A stretch of DNA of 64,000 nucleotides. Origin: Peltaster fructicola. Its lineage: Eukaryota; Ascomycota; Dothideomycetes. The translations under genes were made by a program, and so were the position numbers. The notes under the pieces were generated by a model that worked only from the letters and a program-made list of their open reading frames with translations, was not told where the DNA came from and searched no databases. How positions within the stretch are numbered: the first letter of the stretch is position 1; each line of letters starts with the position of its first letter. The stretch lies in the NCBI GenBank assembly GCA_001592805.2, contig CP051143.1, positions 1,426,001 through 1,490,000 on the forward strand, given 5' to 3'. Shown in pieces: positions 1-10,737 of this stretch.

Positions 1-373
1 TGCTCTGGAGCAAGGAGTTCCGCGGGCATCATAATAAATACTGCGTTGCATGCCATGTACGATCCTATGAACTCAGAGACCATCTACTCCCGAGTGTTGT
101 TGGCCAAGGGTCATGAACAGAACGCAGACGTAAGTAGACTGTGAGGTCCAAGGACAACAAAGGAAAGACTGACATACGACACAGAGACAGTAGAAGGAAC
201 AGGCGTCCTGAGTATTACATCATCGATATCGTACGTGCCTCACTCAGCCCTCATAGTTTATCTTCGGGTATCTCTAGTACAGTCAGCATCCATGAGGCAT
301 ATATCGCCAGGGATCCACTGCTTCGCGCTTCCACCAGAGTCATCATGCTCACCTGTGCCTGCACGCGTATACT
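1..373. other. Left-edge gene-free stretch
   Basis: I see no supportable coding region here. Short open frames lack fungal protein character. It probably holds the promoter and 5' leader of the Zn2Cys6 regulator that starts at 374. Confidence 0.6.
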
Positions 374-1861
374 ATGGTAAACCATGGGAGGAGTACTGGC
401 TGTCAGATCTGCCGACAACGACGTGTCAAATGTGATCGGGCCAAACCTGCTTGCGGCAACTGTGTCACAAGAGGCGTATCCTGTCCCGGATATCGCGATG
501 TCAATGGATTCTTCTTTGTCGACAGCTCGCAGCAGATTGCTGAGCGACAGAGTAGGCTCGCAAGTAAGAGTAACATCACCCGGACGAGTCCACCACGCGA
601 GCTCAGCGTTGACGAGAACGCCGTGGCTCTGGTCTTCTTCTTCTCAGAGTTTGTCCTGAACAGAGATGCACCGTCTATATTGAGCATGACTCACTTTGAC
701 CATCTCATTCCACTATATCTTGCAGCTGACAGGACATCTCCTCTGGCTCCCGCGACCACTCTCCTGGCTCGCCTAGCACTCAATGCTCATCAAGGCACCA
801 CAATCAATCCGACAGACTATGCCGCACTAGAGGCAAAGGCATGCCAGAAACTGCGAACAGCAATTGCGAAACCAACTGACAGCGTCCGCGATGAGACGCT
901 GATGGCGGTGCTGTGTCTGGACTACGCAGCCCATCTATCGTCGACGGAAGGATCACTCGCTGCCTGTCGAGACCACGTCGATGGTGCCGTGGCGCTCGTG
1001 CAACACCGCGGGCCAGAATCATTTGACAGTACTGTTGCTCGATCTTTGTACGCTGCCACAAGAAGCAATGCTTTACTACAGGGATTGTGGTCAAACGACA
1101 AGCGCTCGATCAAGGCTATTGTCAGACTGCCCAAGGTCGAGACTGGAAGTATGAACGTACTTCTAGACCTCCAGCAGAAGCTTGTGGATGGCCTGACGTT
1201 GGAGCAGGAGATCTTGGAGCATGCTCACGATGAGTCGAGGTACCAGAGCATGTCAGGCGAGGCCTTTCAACTCAACGCAGAGCTACAGCTATGGTGGACC
1301 CGCATGCCACCTTCTCTACACTCGATAGTCCAGCAGCCTCGCGTGAACAGCTATTCGGAGGCCTGGTTGGAGGGTGCATCTGTACTTTGCTCCTGGTATT
1401 GCATCAAGGTACTGGTATTGAAGATGATCTACGCAACAACTACGCCTGAACGACGTGACTGCAAAGTCTTTGCTGAGATGACACATATTTTAGCAGGTTT
1501 ATCCTCACTACTCGAGGCAATGCACATGGTCGACGTAACATCCTTCCGTCGTCGCTTCTCACAAAGCATTGTGGATCGCAGGAGCAGCACCAGGCTTGTG
1601 CTCCGTTCGAACGGACCTCCGATCGACGTGAGCGGAGCGACATGGGTCCAGCAGATTCTTTTGAGTGGACTGAGATGGGTGCTGAACGAGCTACAAGACC
1701 TGGGTATGCCGAGAGCTGAGGAATGGGCAGCGCACCATGTAAGCAGCACCCACGTCTTCAAGACCCAGCTAGATGCGCTGCTAGCTTCACTTGAGCAATC
1801 GTCAGATCGGAGAGCCTGCCGAGGAACGACTTGTCTTGCCGGGACAGAAGCTTCGGGATGA
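374..1861 (+). CDS. Zn(II)2Cys6 fungal-type transcription factor
   Basis: A 495-aa single-exon protein, probably a nuclear DNA-binding regulator. The N-terminus carries a complete binuclear zinc cluster: Cys10, 13, 20, 27, 30 and 37 in the spacing C-x2-C-x6-C-x6-C-x2-C-x6-C, with the basic stretch RQRRVKC that contacts DNA in Gal4-type proteins. The cluster begins only ten residues from the ATG, usual for this family, which supports the start at 374. The rest resembles the mostly helical middle-homology region of fungal regulators, with no other domain I recognise. The last ~25 residues are low in family character, so the true 3' end could differ (a short unrecognised intron or another frame). 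Neighbours give no clue to target genes: no enzyme or transporter lies beside it on the same strand. Confidence 0.82.
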   Translation: MVNHGRSTGCQICRQRRVKCDRAKPACGNCVTRGVSCPGYRDVNGFFFVDSSQQIAERQSRLASKSNITRTSPPRELSVDENAVALVFFFSEFVLNRDAPSILSMTHFDHLIPLYLAADRTSPLAPATTLLARLALNAHQGTTINPTDYAALEAKACQKLRTAIAKPTDSVRDETLMAVLCLDYAAHLSSTEGSLAACRDHVDGAVALVQHRGPESFDSTVARSLYAATRSNALLQGLWSNDKRSIKAIVRLPKVETGSMNVLLDLQQKLVDGLTLEQEILEHAHDESRYQSMSGEAFQLNAELQLWWTRMPPSLHSIVQQPRVNSYSEAWLEGASVLCSWYCIKVLVLKMIYATTTPERRDCKVFAEMTHILAGLSSLLEAMHMVDVTSFRRRFSQSIVDRRSSTRLVLRSNGPPIDVSGATWVQQILLSGLRWVLNELQDLGMPRAEEWAAHHVSSTHVFKTQLDALLASLEQSSDRRACRGTTCLAGTEASG

Positions 1862-2411
1862 GCGGAGCTGGAGGTATTTATTGCTGCAAGGAGTGAAGCA
1901 GGCGATTGACACTTCTCCGGCTATGTACAGCTATATACGTATATGGTCAGGATTAGCGCTACTAAGAGGGATAGATGAGAAGCGACATGATGCAACGTTC
2001 GGTAGATACCCAATATATGAGTCGTTATGTGCCTATGTATCGTCAGCAGCAGGATGTGCATCTCGACAAGATTGTATGGTGGGCACTCATACAGGATGCT
2101 TCCTCGGCTGCATTCTGCTGCTGCCCGAGACTTCGTCTGAGCCTTTGACTCATACTACCAGGGTATACACTACTCGGGATATGGCAAATCCGCATACGAG
2201 GGAGGGAGTGGCTTCTGAGAGCCTTGGTACTGTTTGTACGGCTAGCGAGGTATCGTGGCTCCGAGTCGCACGTTTGTTCCCTCATTCCATCGTTGTCAGA
2301 TCATCCAACTCTCTGCCATCTCTTCTTCGACGTTCGTAGTCGCCCTTCACCTCGACACCTGGTCCTGCGATGTGAGAATTCCTGTGACCTGGGAAGACCT
2401 GGACAGCAGTA
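1862..2411. other. Intergenic, tail-to-tail
   Basis: About 550 bp between the 3' ends of the Zn2Cys6 gene and MIM1. No coding region I can support; presumably the two 3' untranslated regions. Confidence 0.55.
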
Positions 2412-2720
2412 TTAGTAGAGCTCAACGCCTATACTATCATCTCTCACCTTTGTGCCTCCCCATCCTAACCTATACGCGGCCTCATGTGCGAAGAGCTCAC
2501 CAAATCCTAGCATCAGACCATTGATGAAGGGTAGCAGCACATTGATCGCTGCTCCACGAAATAGGCTCCATATCGTCGAAGGTTGATACAATATCAGTGG
2601 TCTCGATGCTGTCGAAGATGGCTCGTCTGAGGATTGTGAGTTCGAGTGATTGGCATCGTAGTTCTCGCTGTCTGAGGCAGGGAATGTGGTTGCTGAAGCT
2701 GGGGAGTCGCGTGAGGGCAT
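2412..2720 (-). CDS. MIM1: Mitochondrial outer membrane import factor Mim1/Tom13
   Basis: A 102-aa protein of the TOM13/MIM1 family. Mim1 sits in the mitochondrial outer membrane and helps insert alpha-helical outer-membrane proteins and assemble the TOM complex. The diagnostic conserved core is at residues ~53-91: a Ser/Thr-rich soluble N-terminus followed by one membrane segment (about 56-77) containing INVLLPFINGLMLGFGELF and then the family ending AHEAAYRLGWGGTKV. The open frame extends 31 codons upstream, but the first ATG consistent with the short family N-terminus is at 2720. The gene is head-to-head with SHP1, with 320 bp between the two start codons. Identification rests on the core motif and is strong. 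Confidence 0.9.
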   Translation of the reverse strand: MPSRDSPASATTFPASDSENYDANHSNSQSSDEPSSTASRPLILYQPSTIWSLFRGAAINVLLPFINGLMLGFGELFAHEAAYRLGWGGTKVRDDSIGVELY

Positions 2721-3040
2721 GATTTTGACTCGCCTGTCGCCTCGACGCGCTATGACACAAGATTGCAGGCTCTTCCGATTCGAGACTCGATAGTCTATAC
2801 AATGTGCAGACAATGTTTGACGCTAGGAGATGAGGACGACCCTTCTCTAGAGGTCAATACTGTGGTGAGGATGGGTTGCTCCAGATTAAGCTTCCTAGCC
2901 GAGAAATTAGTGAGCTCTCCATTAATGACGTGCAGGCAGGCACCCTACAAAACTCCACGTCGTTTACACAAAATACTCGTGTTTACAAACATTAACAAGC
3001 TCATATATCGACCTGTCCACTGCTCTCCGATCCCGAAGAA
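2721..3040. promoter_or_regulatory. Shared divergent promoter region MIM1 / SHP1
   Basis: The 320 bp between the opposed start codons of MIM1 and SHP1 must hold both promoters. I see no clear TATA box at a usual position. No coding sequence is supported. Confidence 0.5.
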
Positions 3041-4213
3041 ATGGACGCAAACGAGCAAGAGCTGATCGCTGCTTTCTGCGGTATCACAGGTGCAAGCGCC
3101 AGCACCGCACAATCGACACTTGCTGCTGCAGACTACGACATCGAAGCCGCTATCGCACTCTTCTATGCCGCTTCTGACGGCGGCGCAGCTGAACAGGACG
3201 AGGCGTCAGACTCGCAAGAGCAATCGCTGCCTCAAGCACAGCCTTCCCAAGCGCCTGCAGCATCCTCTTCCTCACGACGTGCGCCACAGAACAGCTCGAA
3301 ACTTCGCACACTTCGAGACCTCCAGGCTTCAGCCAACGATGACGACGATGAGGAAGAGCGGGATCAGGATCTGTTTGCTGGAGGCGAGAAGTCGGGTCTG
3401 GCAGTACAAAATCCGAACTCTAGTGGACCAGCGGATCACTTTCGTAACATCTTGAACAGAGCTCGTCAGAATCCTGAGCGACCGCCACCCACACAGGAGC
3501 AGGAGCCGCAACGACAGAGCAACTTCCACGGAAGAGCGCAGACACTTGGTGGGGACGAGGCTCCTTCACGAGTCATCGAAGATCCTACGTCACGTCGTGG
3601 CCAGCGACCAGTGCTAGAGCGCATAACTCGCACTTTGCACCTTTGGGCCGATGGTGTCAGTGTGGACGATGGACCTCTCATACGTTTCGACGACCCAGCG
3701 AACGCACACATTGTCGCCCAAATCAACCAGGGCCGAGCACCTCTCAGTCTGCTTGACGTCGCACCCGATCAAGAGGTCGATCTCAATCTTGAGCCACATA
3801 AAGACCAGAACTACGTCCAACCGAAGAAGGTATACAAGGCATTCAGTGGAAGTGGACAACGCCTTGGCTCGCCGACGCCTGGTCCAGCACCAGCTACTAC
3901 TTCGTCCCAGCCGGCCGCGCCAGCCTCAAGTCCAGCAGCGAGCGCTCCCACAGTCAAGGTAGACGAATCTGCACCCACTGTAACGCTGCAACTTCGACTC
4001 GGCAACGGTTCAAGGATGACAAGTCGCTTCAACACTTCGCACACCATCGCTGACGTCTATGGCTTCGTGGATCAAGCCACCGACCAGGCTACTCAGCGTC
4101 CATACGTGTTGGTGACCACATTCCCAACACGAGAGCTAAGCGATCGGACACAGGCTCTGAGTGATGTCAGTGAGCTCAAGCGTGGTGGTACAGTGCAGCA
4201 GAAGTATCTATGA
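3041..4213 (+). CDS. SHP1: p47/Shp1-type Cdc48 cofactor (UBA-SEP-UBX)
   Basis: A 390-aa single-exon protein with the complete domain order of p47/Shp1, the adaptor that brings the AAA ATPase Cdc48/p97 to ubiquitinated substrates and membrane-fusion sites. Residues ~4-45 form a UBA-like domain (ELIAAFCGITGASASTAQS...). An acidic linker and a FAGGEKSGL motif lie at ~112-120. The SEP domain covers ~191-255 (ITRTLHLWADGVSVDDGPL). A SHP-box motif, FSGSGQRLG, follows at ~268-276; in the family this binds the Cdc48 N-domain. The UBX domain (~310-390) ends in a typical STRELSD-like strand and loop (TFPTRELSDRTQALSD). Length and architecture match the family. Confidence 0.92.
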   Translation: MDANEQELIAAFCGITGASASTAQSTLAAADYDIEAAIALFYAASDGGAAEQDEASDSQEQSLPQAQPSQAPAASSSSRRAPQNSSKLRTLRDLQASANDDDDEEERDQDLFAGGEKSGLAVQNPNSSGPADHFRNILNRARQNPERPPPTQEQEPQRQSNFHGRAQTLGGDEAPSRVIEDPTSRRGQRPVLERITRTLHLWADGVSVDDGPLIRFDDPANAHIVAQINQGRAPLSLLDVAPDQEVDLNLEPHKDQNYVQPKKVYKAFSGSGQRLGSPTPGPAPATTSSQPAAPASSPAASAPTVKVDESAPTVTLQLRLGNGSRMTSRFNTSHTIADVYGFVDQATDQATQRPYVLVTTFPTRELSDRTQALSDVSELKRGGTVQQKYL

Positions 4214-5031
4214 GGCTCGCACGAGTATCAGGACTTGGTAGAGCTTAGCACTCAATCAAAGGCACCTGTGATACACGAGACATGATGTAATGCTTGAGCG
4301 ATTGCGTCGTACTATGTGTACAAGCTCCATAGATTCTATAGACCGGCGCAACAAGCATCTTTACGACTCTGTGTTAATATGCTGGATCGTCACCACGACG
4401 GCATTGCTCATACTGATTGTCACGTATTGTTGATGACGCTTTCTGTGTTGAAACAACGCCTGTGGGCTGTCTCATCATCACCTTAGCCGCATGCATGGCT
4501 CCAAACGGGAACACACGTATATGCACATGCAACACGGCACTGATTAGCGGAGATGGAGACTTGTCTTGCCAATGCTGCGACTATTAGCTACGCCATGTTG
4601 TAAGCATGGCAGACCGTCCCTAAATGAGCTGATATGTCTGCCAAGGCCAGCCAGATTGTCGGTCTGCATGGTCCATACTCGAGTGCACATGTCCCAGCAT
4701 CTGCAGACTCGCCACCTCTCTATCTGATGGTGCAGTCCGCAGAGCAATTAGAAGCGTTCTTATGTCGTCTCGGCGGTTGTCAGGCGTACCGTCCTTTCAC
4801 ATCTTGAGATTGCATGCGCGCGCCAAGGCCTAGGTGAAGCCGAGTAATGTCGAAAATGGACTGTGCAAAGTGCAACTATAGCCGATAGGATATGAAGAAA
4901 TGACCTCCTCGAAGTGCTTCTCATCCCATTTTCGATCCTCAGTCTTTCCTGGACGCCTGCTGCTCCTTTGATGTAGCCTGACAAATCCTTAGCTACCATG
5001 ATGCTAAGGATTGCCAGTGCCGATACTGACG
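4214..5031. other. Intergenic gene-free stretch
   Basis: About 820 bp between SHP1 and the METTL25-like gene on the same strand. No open frame here has convincing protein character; it should contain the SHP1 3' end and the promoter of the methyltransferase gene. I see no RNA gene. Confidence 0.55.
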
Positions 5032-6824
5032 ATGATGTTAGGACCAGATCACGATCTTCCCTTCTCAGATTCTTTCAACTCAACTGAAGAGTATATCAGC
5101 TCTCTTTACAGTTCGCTGGCACTGATGAGCTTCTGCTCAAGCTCTGCGGAGGCGTGCACATACTGGACTTCTTCACAAACGACCCAGACTTGTATGCTGG
5201 CATACTATCCTCGTCATGGCGATCGTTCATACGAGAGCACGAGATCATGGACTTCCTGGACCTTCTTATGCGAGAACCACTGAAGCAGTTCTATGCTACT
5301 GGCACCGAGCGGCCTGAGCAATGGCGAGGTGGTCCACTTCCGCCAGCTTCCATGCTCAAGTACATCGAAGAGGTGAGAAAACACCTTCTTCTTCGTATTC
5401 CAGCGGCCTCACAGTGTGCCCGCAATCGTGCGGTCAAGCCCGTACAAAAGCTCGCATGGCATGTCGCTGTCGGCATGACGGTGAAGAAGGTGCATGAGGT
5501 AGGCTTATTCTCCTCCTACGTTGACAAACTGATGAGCACGATGGCATCAGCGTACAATCACAATATCAGCCATCTAGTCGATTTTGGCTCTGGGCAGAAC
5601 TATCTGGGCCGAGCGCTTGCCAGTCCGCCTTACAGCAAGCATATCGTGGCCATCGAGACTAAAGGACACAATCAGGATAAAGCAAAGCAGTTCGATACGA
5701 TTGCAAAACTGACACCGAGACAACGGTACATGTACAACAAGAAGGCAACAATCGCTGGTAGAGAACTAGATGGCGTTACACGGACACCACCAGAGCAGGA
5801 CCAGTCTGTTGCAGTTGAGAAGGAGAGAATTGGTGTCAAAGTCGACCCTGCTGCAGATGGAGTGGGCAGTGTGCAGTACGTTGAACACTTCATTAAGGAT
5901 GGCGATCTCTCAGACGTGGTTGAACAGGTAGCAGCCTCAGAGTCGTCGATCGATGACCCGATTGTTGGGACCATGGAGAATAATCCGAACATCATGGTCA
6001 TGTCGTTACACTCTTGCGGTAATCTTGTCCACCATGGTCTACGCTCTCTTGTGATGAACAAAGCCGTCACAGCTGTCGCAATGGTCGGCTGCTGCTACAA
6101 CCTTGTTACCGAACGACTATCGCCAGCCACATATAAGCTACCAGAACTTCGACCATCGGCACATCCCAGAGTAGAGCTCGAGAGTACTGCATGCGACCCT
6201 CACGGCTTTCCTATGAGCGAACGGCTCTGTAACCTGCATGGACAAGGTATTCGTCTCAATATCACAGCTCGCATGATGGCTGTGCAGGCACCGCAGAACT
6301 GGGGAGAGAAAGACAGCAATGGTTTTTTCACCAGGCACTTCTATCGAGCACTACTACAGCGGATTTTCCTCGACAAGGGCGTCGTTGGTCCACCTTCCGT
6401 TGACAACATAGGTGGCAGTCCACTCGGCCACAGCAGTGGCACACCGATCATCATTGGAAGCCTACGGAAGGCATGCTACGCCGACTTCGTTAGCTATGTC
6501 AGAGGCGCACTGGCAAAGCTAACAGTGAATCCTGAGAGAGGAGCTTTGTTCAAAGAGAAGCTGTCAGATCTCACCGACGATGACATCGAGTATTATGCAC
6601 AACAGTACGCGCATCGAAAGAAAGAGTTGAGTGCTATCTGGAGCCTTATGGCTTTTTCTGCTGGAGTCGTGGAAGCAGTCATTGTTGCCGATCGCTACTC
6701 ATGGCTGAAAGAACAAAGGGAGGTAGCTCATGCTTGGGCAGAACCGGTCTTCGATTATGCTCTGAGTCCTCGCAATCTGGTCATTGTCGGTGTAAAAAGA
6801 CAGGGTGAAGCTGAAACCCTCTAA
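5032..6824 (+). CDS. METTL25/RRNAD1-like methyltransferase, 5' frame break
   Basis: Encodes a large S-adenosylmethionine-dependent methyltransferase of the METTL25 (Methyltransf_32) family; substrates in this family are poorly known. The long frame from ~5121 to 6824 holds CGGVHILDFFT, the SAM-binding strand LVDFGSGQNYLGRALA (bases ~5574-5620), then MSLHSCGNLVHHGLRSL, MVGCCYNLVTERL and a C-terminal TRHFYRALLQRIF block, all typical. The expected N-terminus (MMLGPDHDLPF...FNSTEEYISSLYSSLA) starts at ATG 5032 but lies in another frame; the switch falls at ~5118-5128 and one missing base would join them. A 21-nt GT-AG alternative is too short for this genome. If the break is real, only a protein lacking the N-terminus could be made. 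Confidence 0.8.
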
Positions 6825-6956
6825 AAGCAAGAAGTCAGTAAGACCATCACTGGCCTGGATTAGTCTTCCGGCGCTCTGTTGTGGTAGCCTGCAGGAGATC
6901 ACATGACGGCGGTCATGGTGTCTCCTGGCCATCTTGGTGCCTTGGCACGTCGCAGC

Positions 6957-8072
6957 TCACATCACGGAGCAAACTTCACGTCGGCGGCGTTGTAGCCGCT
7001 CTCTGTGCGGTGTTCCAGGTGTTTCGAATAGCTGGATGTCGCGAGCACCTAGATGTAGACGCTGGTATGGATTGAATGGGATCCCAAGATGATCAACAAA
7101 GTAGATCTGTTCATTGTGCTCACGCACTTGCAGTCTGTCAAGTGCGACTTGCACCTCTGGACGGTTGGCGGCGACAGCACGGACACGACCACGACGGATA
7201 GCCTCCAGCGCAGCCCATCGTTGCTCCTCGCGGCGGCGGATCTGCTCTATCTGCCAGGCGCGTCTTGCTCGGTCCTCCCGGATTGCCATCTCCTCTTCAA
7301 GCCTTGCACCCCGCTCCATGAGCAAACGTATCTGGCGCGCAGCATCTTCATCAGCGAGATTGCCTGGACGAGGACGAGGGTTCTCTAGATCTCCTGGTTG
7401 GCCATATAGAGGGCAGTCATCTGTCCGCTCGAAATGCTTGTAGTGCTCATGGATCTTTGCACCGCAGATGAAGCAGAAGTAGGTCTTGCAGGTACAGCGC
7501 ATGTGGTTACAGCCGTCCCAGAGTGCCCATGGCCGGCCGCATTCCTCGTTAGGACAGATCTGATAATCTTTGCCACGTTCGAGGCCTTGAAGCGCACGCT
7601 GGATGATTTCCTGCTCTCTGGACGGATCACACTGATGGTCGATGGCGGCTTGACGTCCCGAGGATGACGAAGTGCTGAAACTCTCCTCGCAGCGCATACA
7701 GGTGTACCACATACACTTCTCACAACGTATGCACAGCTTTTGGCTGTTCCACTGGCCGACAAAGTGCTGACATGGTTGTGGTCGACGTGGTGGATCTGTG
7801 CGAGCGCAGAAGACTCGCTCTGTGACAGGGCAGGCATACTCTATCGTCTTCTCGTTGTAGCGGGAATAGAGATCTGCCCCGAGCACATCTCGAAGTCGAG
7901 TATAGTCCGGAATGCATTGACCCCAATGTGCTGGATACTCGGCCTCGTCATCTATGGCCATCTGAAAGAGGTGTTTGAGGCAATCGACGCAGATCTTGTC
8001 ACCGCCAATCGTCATGCCATTACTTCTTAGCAGTGGTTCCGTGCAAGCCGAGCACTCCCCTAACGACGGCAT
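6957..8072 (-). CDS. RBR-type (RING-IBR-RING) E3 ubiquitin ligase
   Basis: A 371-aa single-exon protein with several zinc-binding Cys/His clusters. The N-terminal cluster (residues 7-34, CSAC...ICVDC) is an atypical RING1. Residues ~101-148 form an in-between-RING segment (LCIRCEKCMWYTCMRCEESF). Residues 173-203 form RING2/Rcat: CPNEECGRPWALWDGCNH followed by MRCTCKTYFCFICG. Cys188 in the DGCNHMRC motif is at the position of the catalytic, ubiquitin-accepting cysteine of parkin and HHARI. An Arg/Glu-rich predicted coiled-coil helix follows (~255-315). Fungal genomes carry many such uncharacterised RBR proteins; substrate unknown. It is tail-to-tail with the methyltransferase gene (132 bp apart). 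Family call firm, function inferred. Confidence 0.82.
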   Translation of the reverse strand: MPSLGECSACTEPLLRSNGMTIGGDKICVDCLKHLFQMAIDDEAEYPAHWGQCIPDYTRLRDVLGADLYSRYNEKTIEYACPVTERVFCARTDPPRRPQPCQHFVGQWNSQKLCIRCEKCMWYTCMRCEESFSTSSSSGRQAAIDHQCDPSREQEIIQRALQGLERGKDYQICPNEECGRPWALWDGCNHMRCTCKTYFCFICGAKIHEHYKHFERTDDCPLYGQPGDLENPRPRPGNLADEDAARQIRLLMERGARLEEEMAIREDRARRAWQIEQIRRREEQRWAALEAIRRGRVRAVAANRPEVQVALDRLQVREHNEQIYFVDHLGIPFNPYQRLHLGARDIQLFETPGTPHRERLQRRRREVCSVM

Positions 8073-8675
8073 CGCTAGTGTACTGTTGTATGCTGTGATG
8101 GCAGTATGTCCGATGAGACTGGTTGAGAGTGTGTATGGAGAGGTAGGTCGAAAGAAGCTGATGGGAAAAGTTGCTGAAACAATGTTGAATGCGGGTTTCT
8201 CCCCGAATCAGTGACTGCTGCTTGACGGCTATGCCTACGCCAAGGCAATCCGACGCGATCTCATCCACGCGGACGATGGTACATGACTCGGCATAACATT
8301 GACCGGGCAAACAGATTGGCAACATGTGGCAGATGTGAAGAATGCGATCTAGTCATTGCTCTTCACTTCATGTACACCCGACAATGCTAAGCTCAGAGCA
8401 TAGCCGCGAAGCATCAGCTCGTATCGACAATGTTGACCTGAGCCTAAGGGAAAGTGGCCACGGCTCTGTCTAGTGACCGCGGATCACAGTCGAGCGAAAC
8501 AAGCGCTCGACAAAGACAAGCTGTAAGGCAGTCATGGTAGTGACTGGCGCATTACTTGCAAAGAGGCACCAACTGTACCTAGTGACCAGTTCACCAGCTC
8601 GGATAGTACTTGAGCGCTTCGAGCTTCGATGGACCAATCCTCTTCTTCAACTAACACGCAACTCAACCTGTCGCA
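8073..8675. promoter_or_regulatory. Divergent promoter region RBR ligase / BTB gene
   Basis: About 600 bp between opposed start codons. No supportable coding region or RNA gene; presumed to hold both promoters. Confidence 0.5.
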
Positions 8676-9514
8676 ATGGCTCCTACCATGAGCATATTCC
8701 TTGAGTCGGATCACATAACTCCATATACTCTTGCAGCTTAGTAAGTTCGGTACATTCACGGCCACGATCGACCTAACAACACCTCAGTGAAATCGTTGGA
8801 GACCATCAGGTGAAGATCTCTCTGGACAAGAGCGTGCACGAGTATAACATCCCTGGATTCCTTCTCACAGACGTATCCATCTACTTCCAGGTTGTTTTGT
8901 TTGGTGATTTCGAAGAAGGGAAAACGGAGACACTCAAGCTCCCTGACACCGACGAGGACGTTCTCCACCTTTTTCTCTACTGGCTTCAGTACAGGGAGCT
9001 CGTTTGGGACGAACTTGCTGGGGATCCTGATGGGCACAAGTTCGAGTCTGGCGTGAGCCTATTGCTTCGCGCATACGCCTTTGCAGACCGATATCTGATC
9101 GGAGAGCTCTTCTACAGCATCTTCAAGGTCTTGTTATCAGCTGTGAAAGACTCCCAAGACAAAATCACAGCCAGTTTGATATCGGAGGCATTTCACCATG
9201 GCGGCTACAACACGTCACCATCCATCCTTCTCACACGATGCGTCGTGGCGTCCTCTCTCAACGACCCTGCTGCAGCAGCCCAGATGCTAGAGGACTGTGG
9301 TGCTATCAGAGGGTTCCTTCCAGCCTTTGTAATACAAATCTCGGATGCGAGGGCTCGTGCTTCCATCAATGACCGGTGCTGGTGGAAGTCTTTGGGCTGG
9401 GGCAAGATGCAGAGCTATGAAAGGAGTCTCAAAGTACACGCCGAGCTCGTGACTGGAAGGGCAAAGAAGCAGACGGCAGAGGCTCCGCAAAGCGTCTTCG
9501 AGCAGCGAGGCTGA
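8676..9514 (+). CDS. BTB/POZ domain protein, two exons
   Basis: A 263-aa BTB/POZ protein. Exon 1 is 8676-8740 and exon 2 is 8788-9514; the 47-nt intron has a canonical GTAAGT donor and a CTCAG acceptor and splits a Tyr codon. Joining restores the BTB core, ...TLAAYEIVGDHQVKISLDKS..., which continues with FLLTDVSIYFQVVLFGDFEE, the LPDTDEDVLHLFLYWLQY helix and LLLRAYAFADRYLIGEL. The missing first strand and ATG are supplied only by the upstream exon, which supports the model. Many Dothideomycetes carry expanded families of short BTB proteins of unknown role; in general BTB domains dimerise or recruit cullin-3. No second domain is recognisable, so I infer no specific function. Confidence 0.82.
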
Positions 9515-9860
9515 TGATACTGCAACGGCCAGGAAGTGTTCAGAAAGTGACATACTCTTAGCGATACGGGATCATATCAGCATACTTGCTCACTATAACT
9601 TCATGAATACTATTGATGAGCTTTAAGACTTGTATCTCCAAGTCTAATCACTTGGTACTTGGGATGAACATTGCTAGTATACATTGCTATTGGGACGCGA
9701 GGTGAAGTCGCTGCACCGCCACACCTCCTGGGCTTCATAGATCCCGACCCAACCACGCGCGATACAATAGTCCCTCAACTCCTTTCCAGATTAAAGTCAT
9801 ACTTCCATGCCGCTCTGCAACACGTTTTCGTTGTAGTAGTAGTTCGACAGAGCCATCATC
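9515..9860. other. Intergenic, promoter of TLG1
   Basis: About 350 bp between two same-strand genes. Nothing coding seen; presumably the BTB 3' end and the TLG1 promoter. Confidence 0.5.
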
Positions 9861-10613
9861 ATGAGCGAAGACCCTTTCCTGCAGGTCCAAGCAGATGTCT
9901 TGTCACTTCTGGAATCGACACGACCACTATTCGCGAGCTATTTGCGCATCAGATCGTCAGCAGCCTCGCCCAGTAATCCACAGCTTGTAGAAGCGCGTGG
10001 TGATCTTGAAAGCAATCTTACAGACCTGTCAACAGACCTTCAGGACCTCATCGGCAGCGTCAAAGCAGTCGAAGGAGATCCATACAGGTATGGCCTCGAC
10101 ATTGATGAAGTCTCAAGACGAAGGAAGTTGGTCGCAGACATCTCACAAGAGGTGGAGGACATGCACAAGCAGCTCAATGAGGCAGTGAACCATGCCAATG
10201 CAAAAGCACCACTTGCAGATCCTGACAGCTTTGGCGTAGAGGGTGAGGACGAGGACTACGAGGCATGGCAAGAACAGCGACAGATGGAGATTATGCATGA
10301 GCAGGATGAGGCATTAGAGGGCGTCTTCCAGACAGTCGGCAACCTGCGAGCTCAGGCTGACACGATGGGACGAGAACTTGAAGAGCAGGCCGAGATGCTG
10401 GACAGCGTCGACGACACAATGCAGCGTGTTGGCGGCAAGCTGCAGAACAACATGAAGAAGCTCACATATGTCATTCGCAAGAATGAAGGTAAGTGATGAA
10501 GGAAGCTTGACTCGTTGCAGATACTGACAACTACAGATCGATGGTCCAGCTGCTGCATTGTCGTACTTATTGTAGTACTGATCATCTTATTGGTCGTTCT
10601 CCTGGCCAGTTGA
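9861..10613 (+). CDS. TLG1: t-SNARE Tlg1 (syntaxin-6/10 family), two exons
   Basis: A 234-aa Qc-SNARE that acts in endosome-to-late-Golgi fusion. Exon 1 is 9861-10488, exon 2 is 10537-10613; the 48-nt intron (GTAAGT...CTACAG) lies between the SNARE motif and the membrane anchor. Residues ~1-105 form the syntaxin-6 N-terminal helical domain (EDPFLQVQADV, VEGDPYRYGLDIDEVSRRR). The SNARE helix includes EGVFQTVGNLRAQADTMGRE then LEEQAEMLDSVDDTMQRVGG, with the Gln of LEEQAEML at the zero layer. Exon 2 adds the C-terminal anchor DRWSSCCIVVLIVVLIILL, ending four to eight residues later, as expected for a tail-anchored SNARE. Without the intron the protein would stop before its anchor, which supports the splice. 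Confidence 0.92.
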
Positions 10614-10737
10614 GTTCCCATGTCGAGCTCAGCTATCTGTTGACGCAGCGCTTGCACAGCCACAGCAGCGGAAGCCACCGAGAACTTCCAAACCACACTT
10701 GCATGACGACAAGTTCGTCTTTCCACACACCAACAAC

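Noticed and set aside
1791-2339. Open frame overlapping and extending past the Zn2Cys6 gene
   Set aside because: I found no frame-compatible splice joining it to the regulator, and its own sequence has no recognisable domain.
5091-5111. 21-nt GTATAT...TTACAG possible intron in the METTL25-like gene
   Set aside because: Less than half the length of the shortest intron seen here; too short for fungal splicing.
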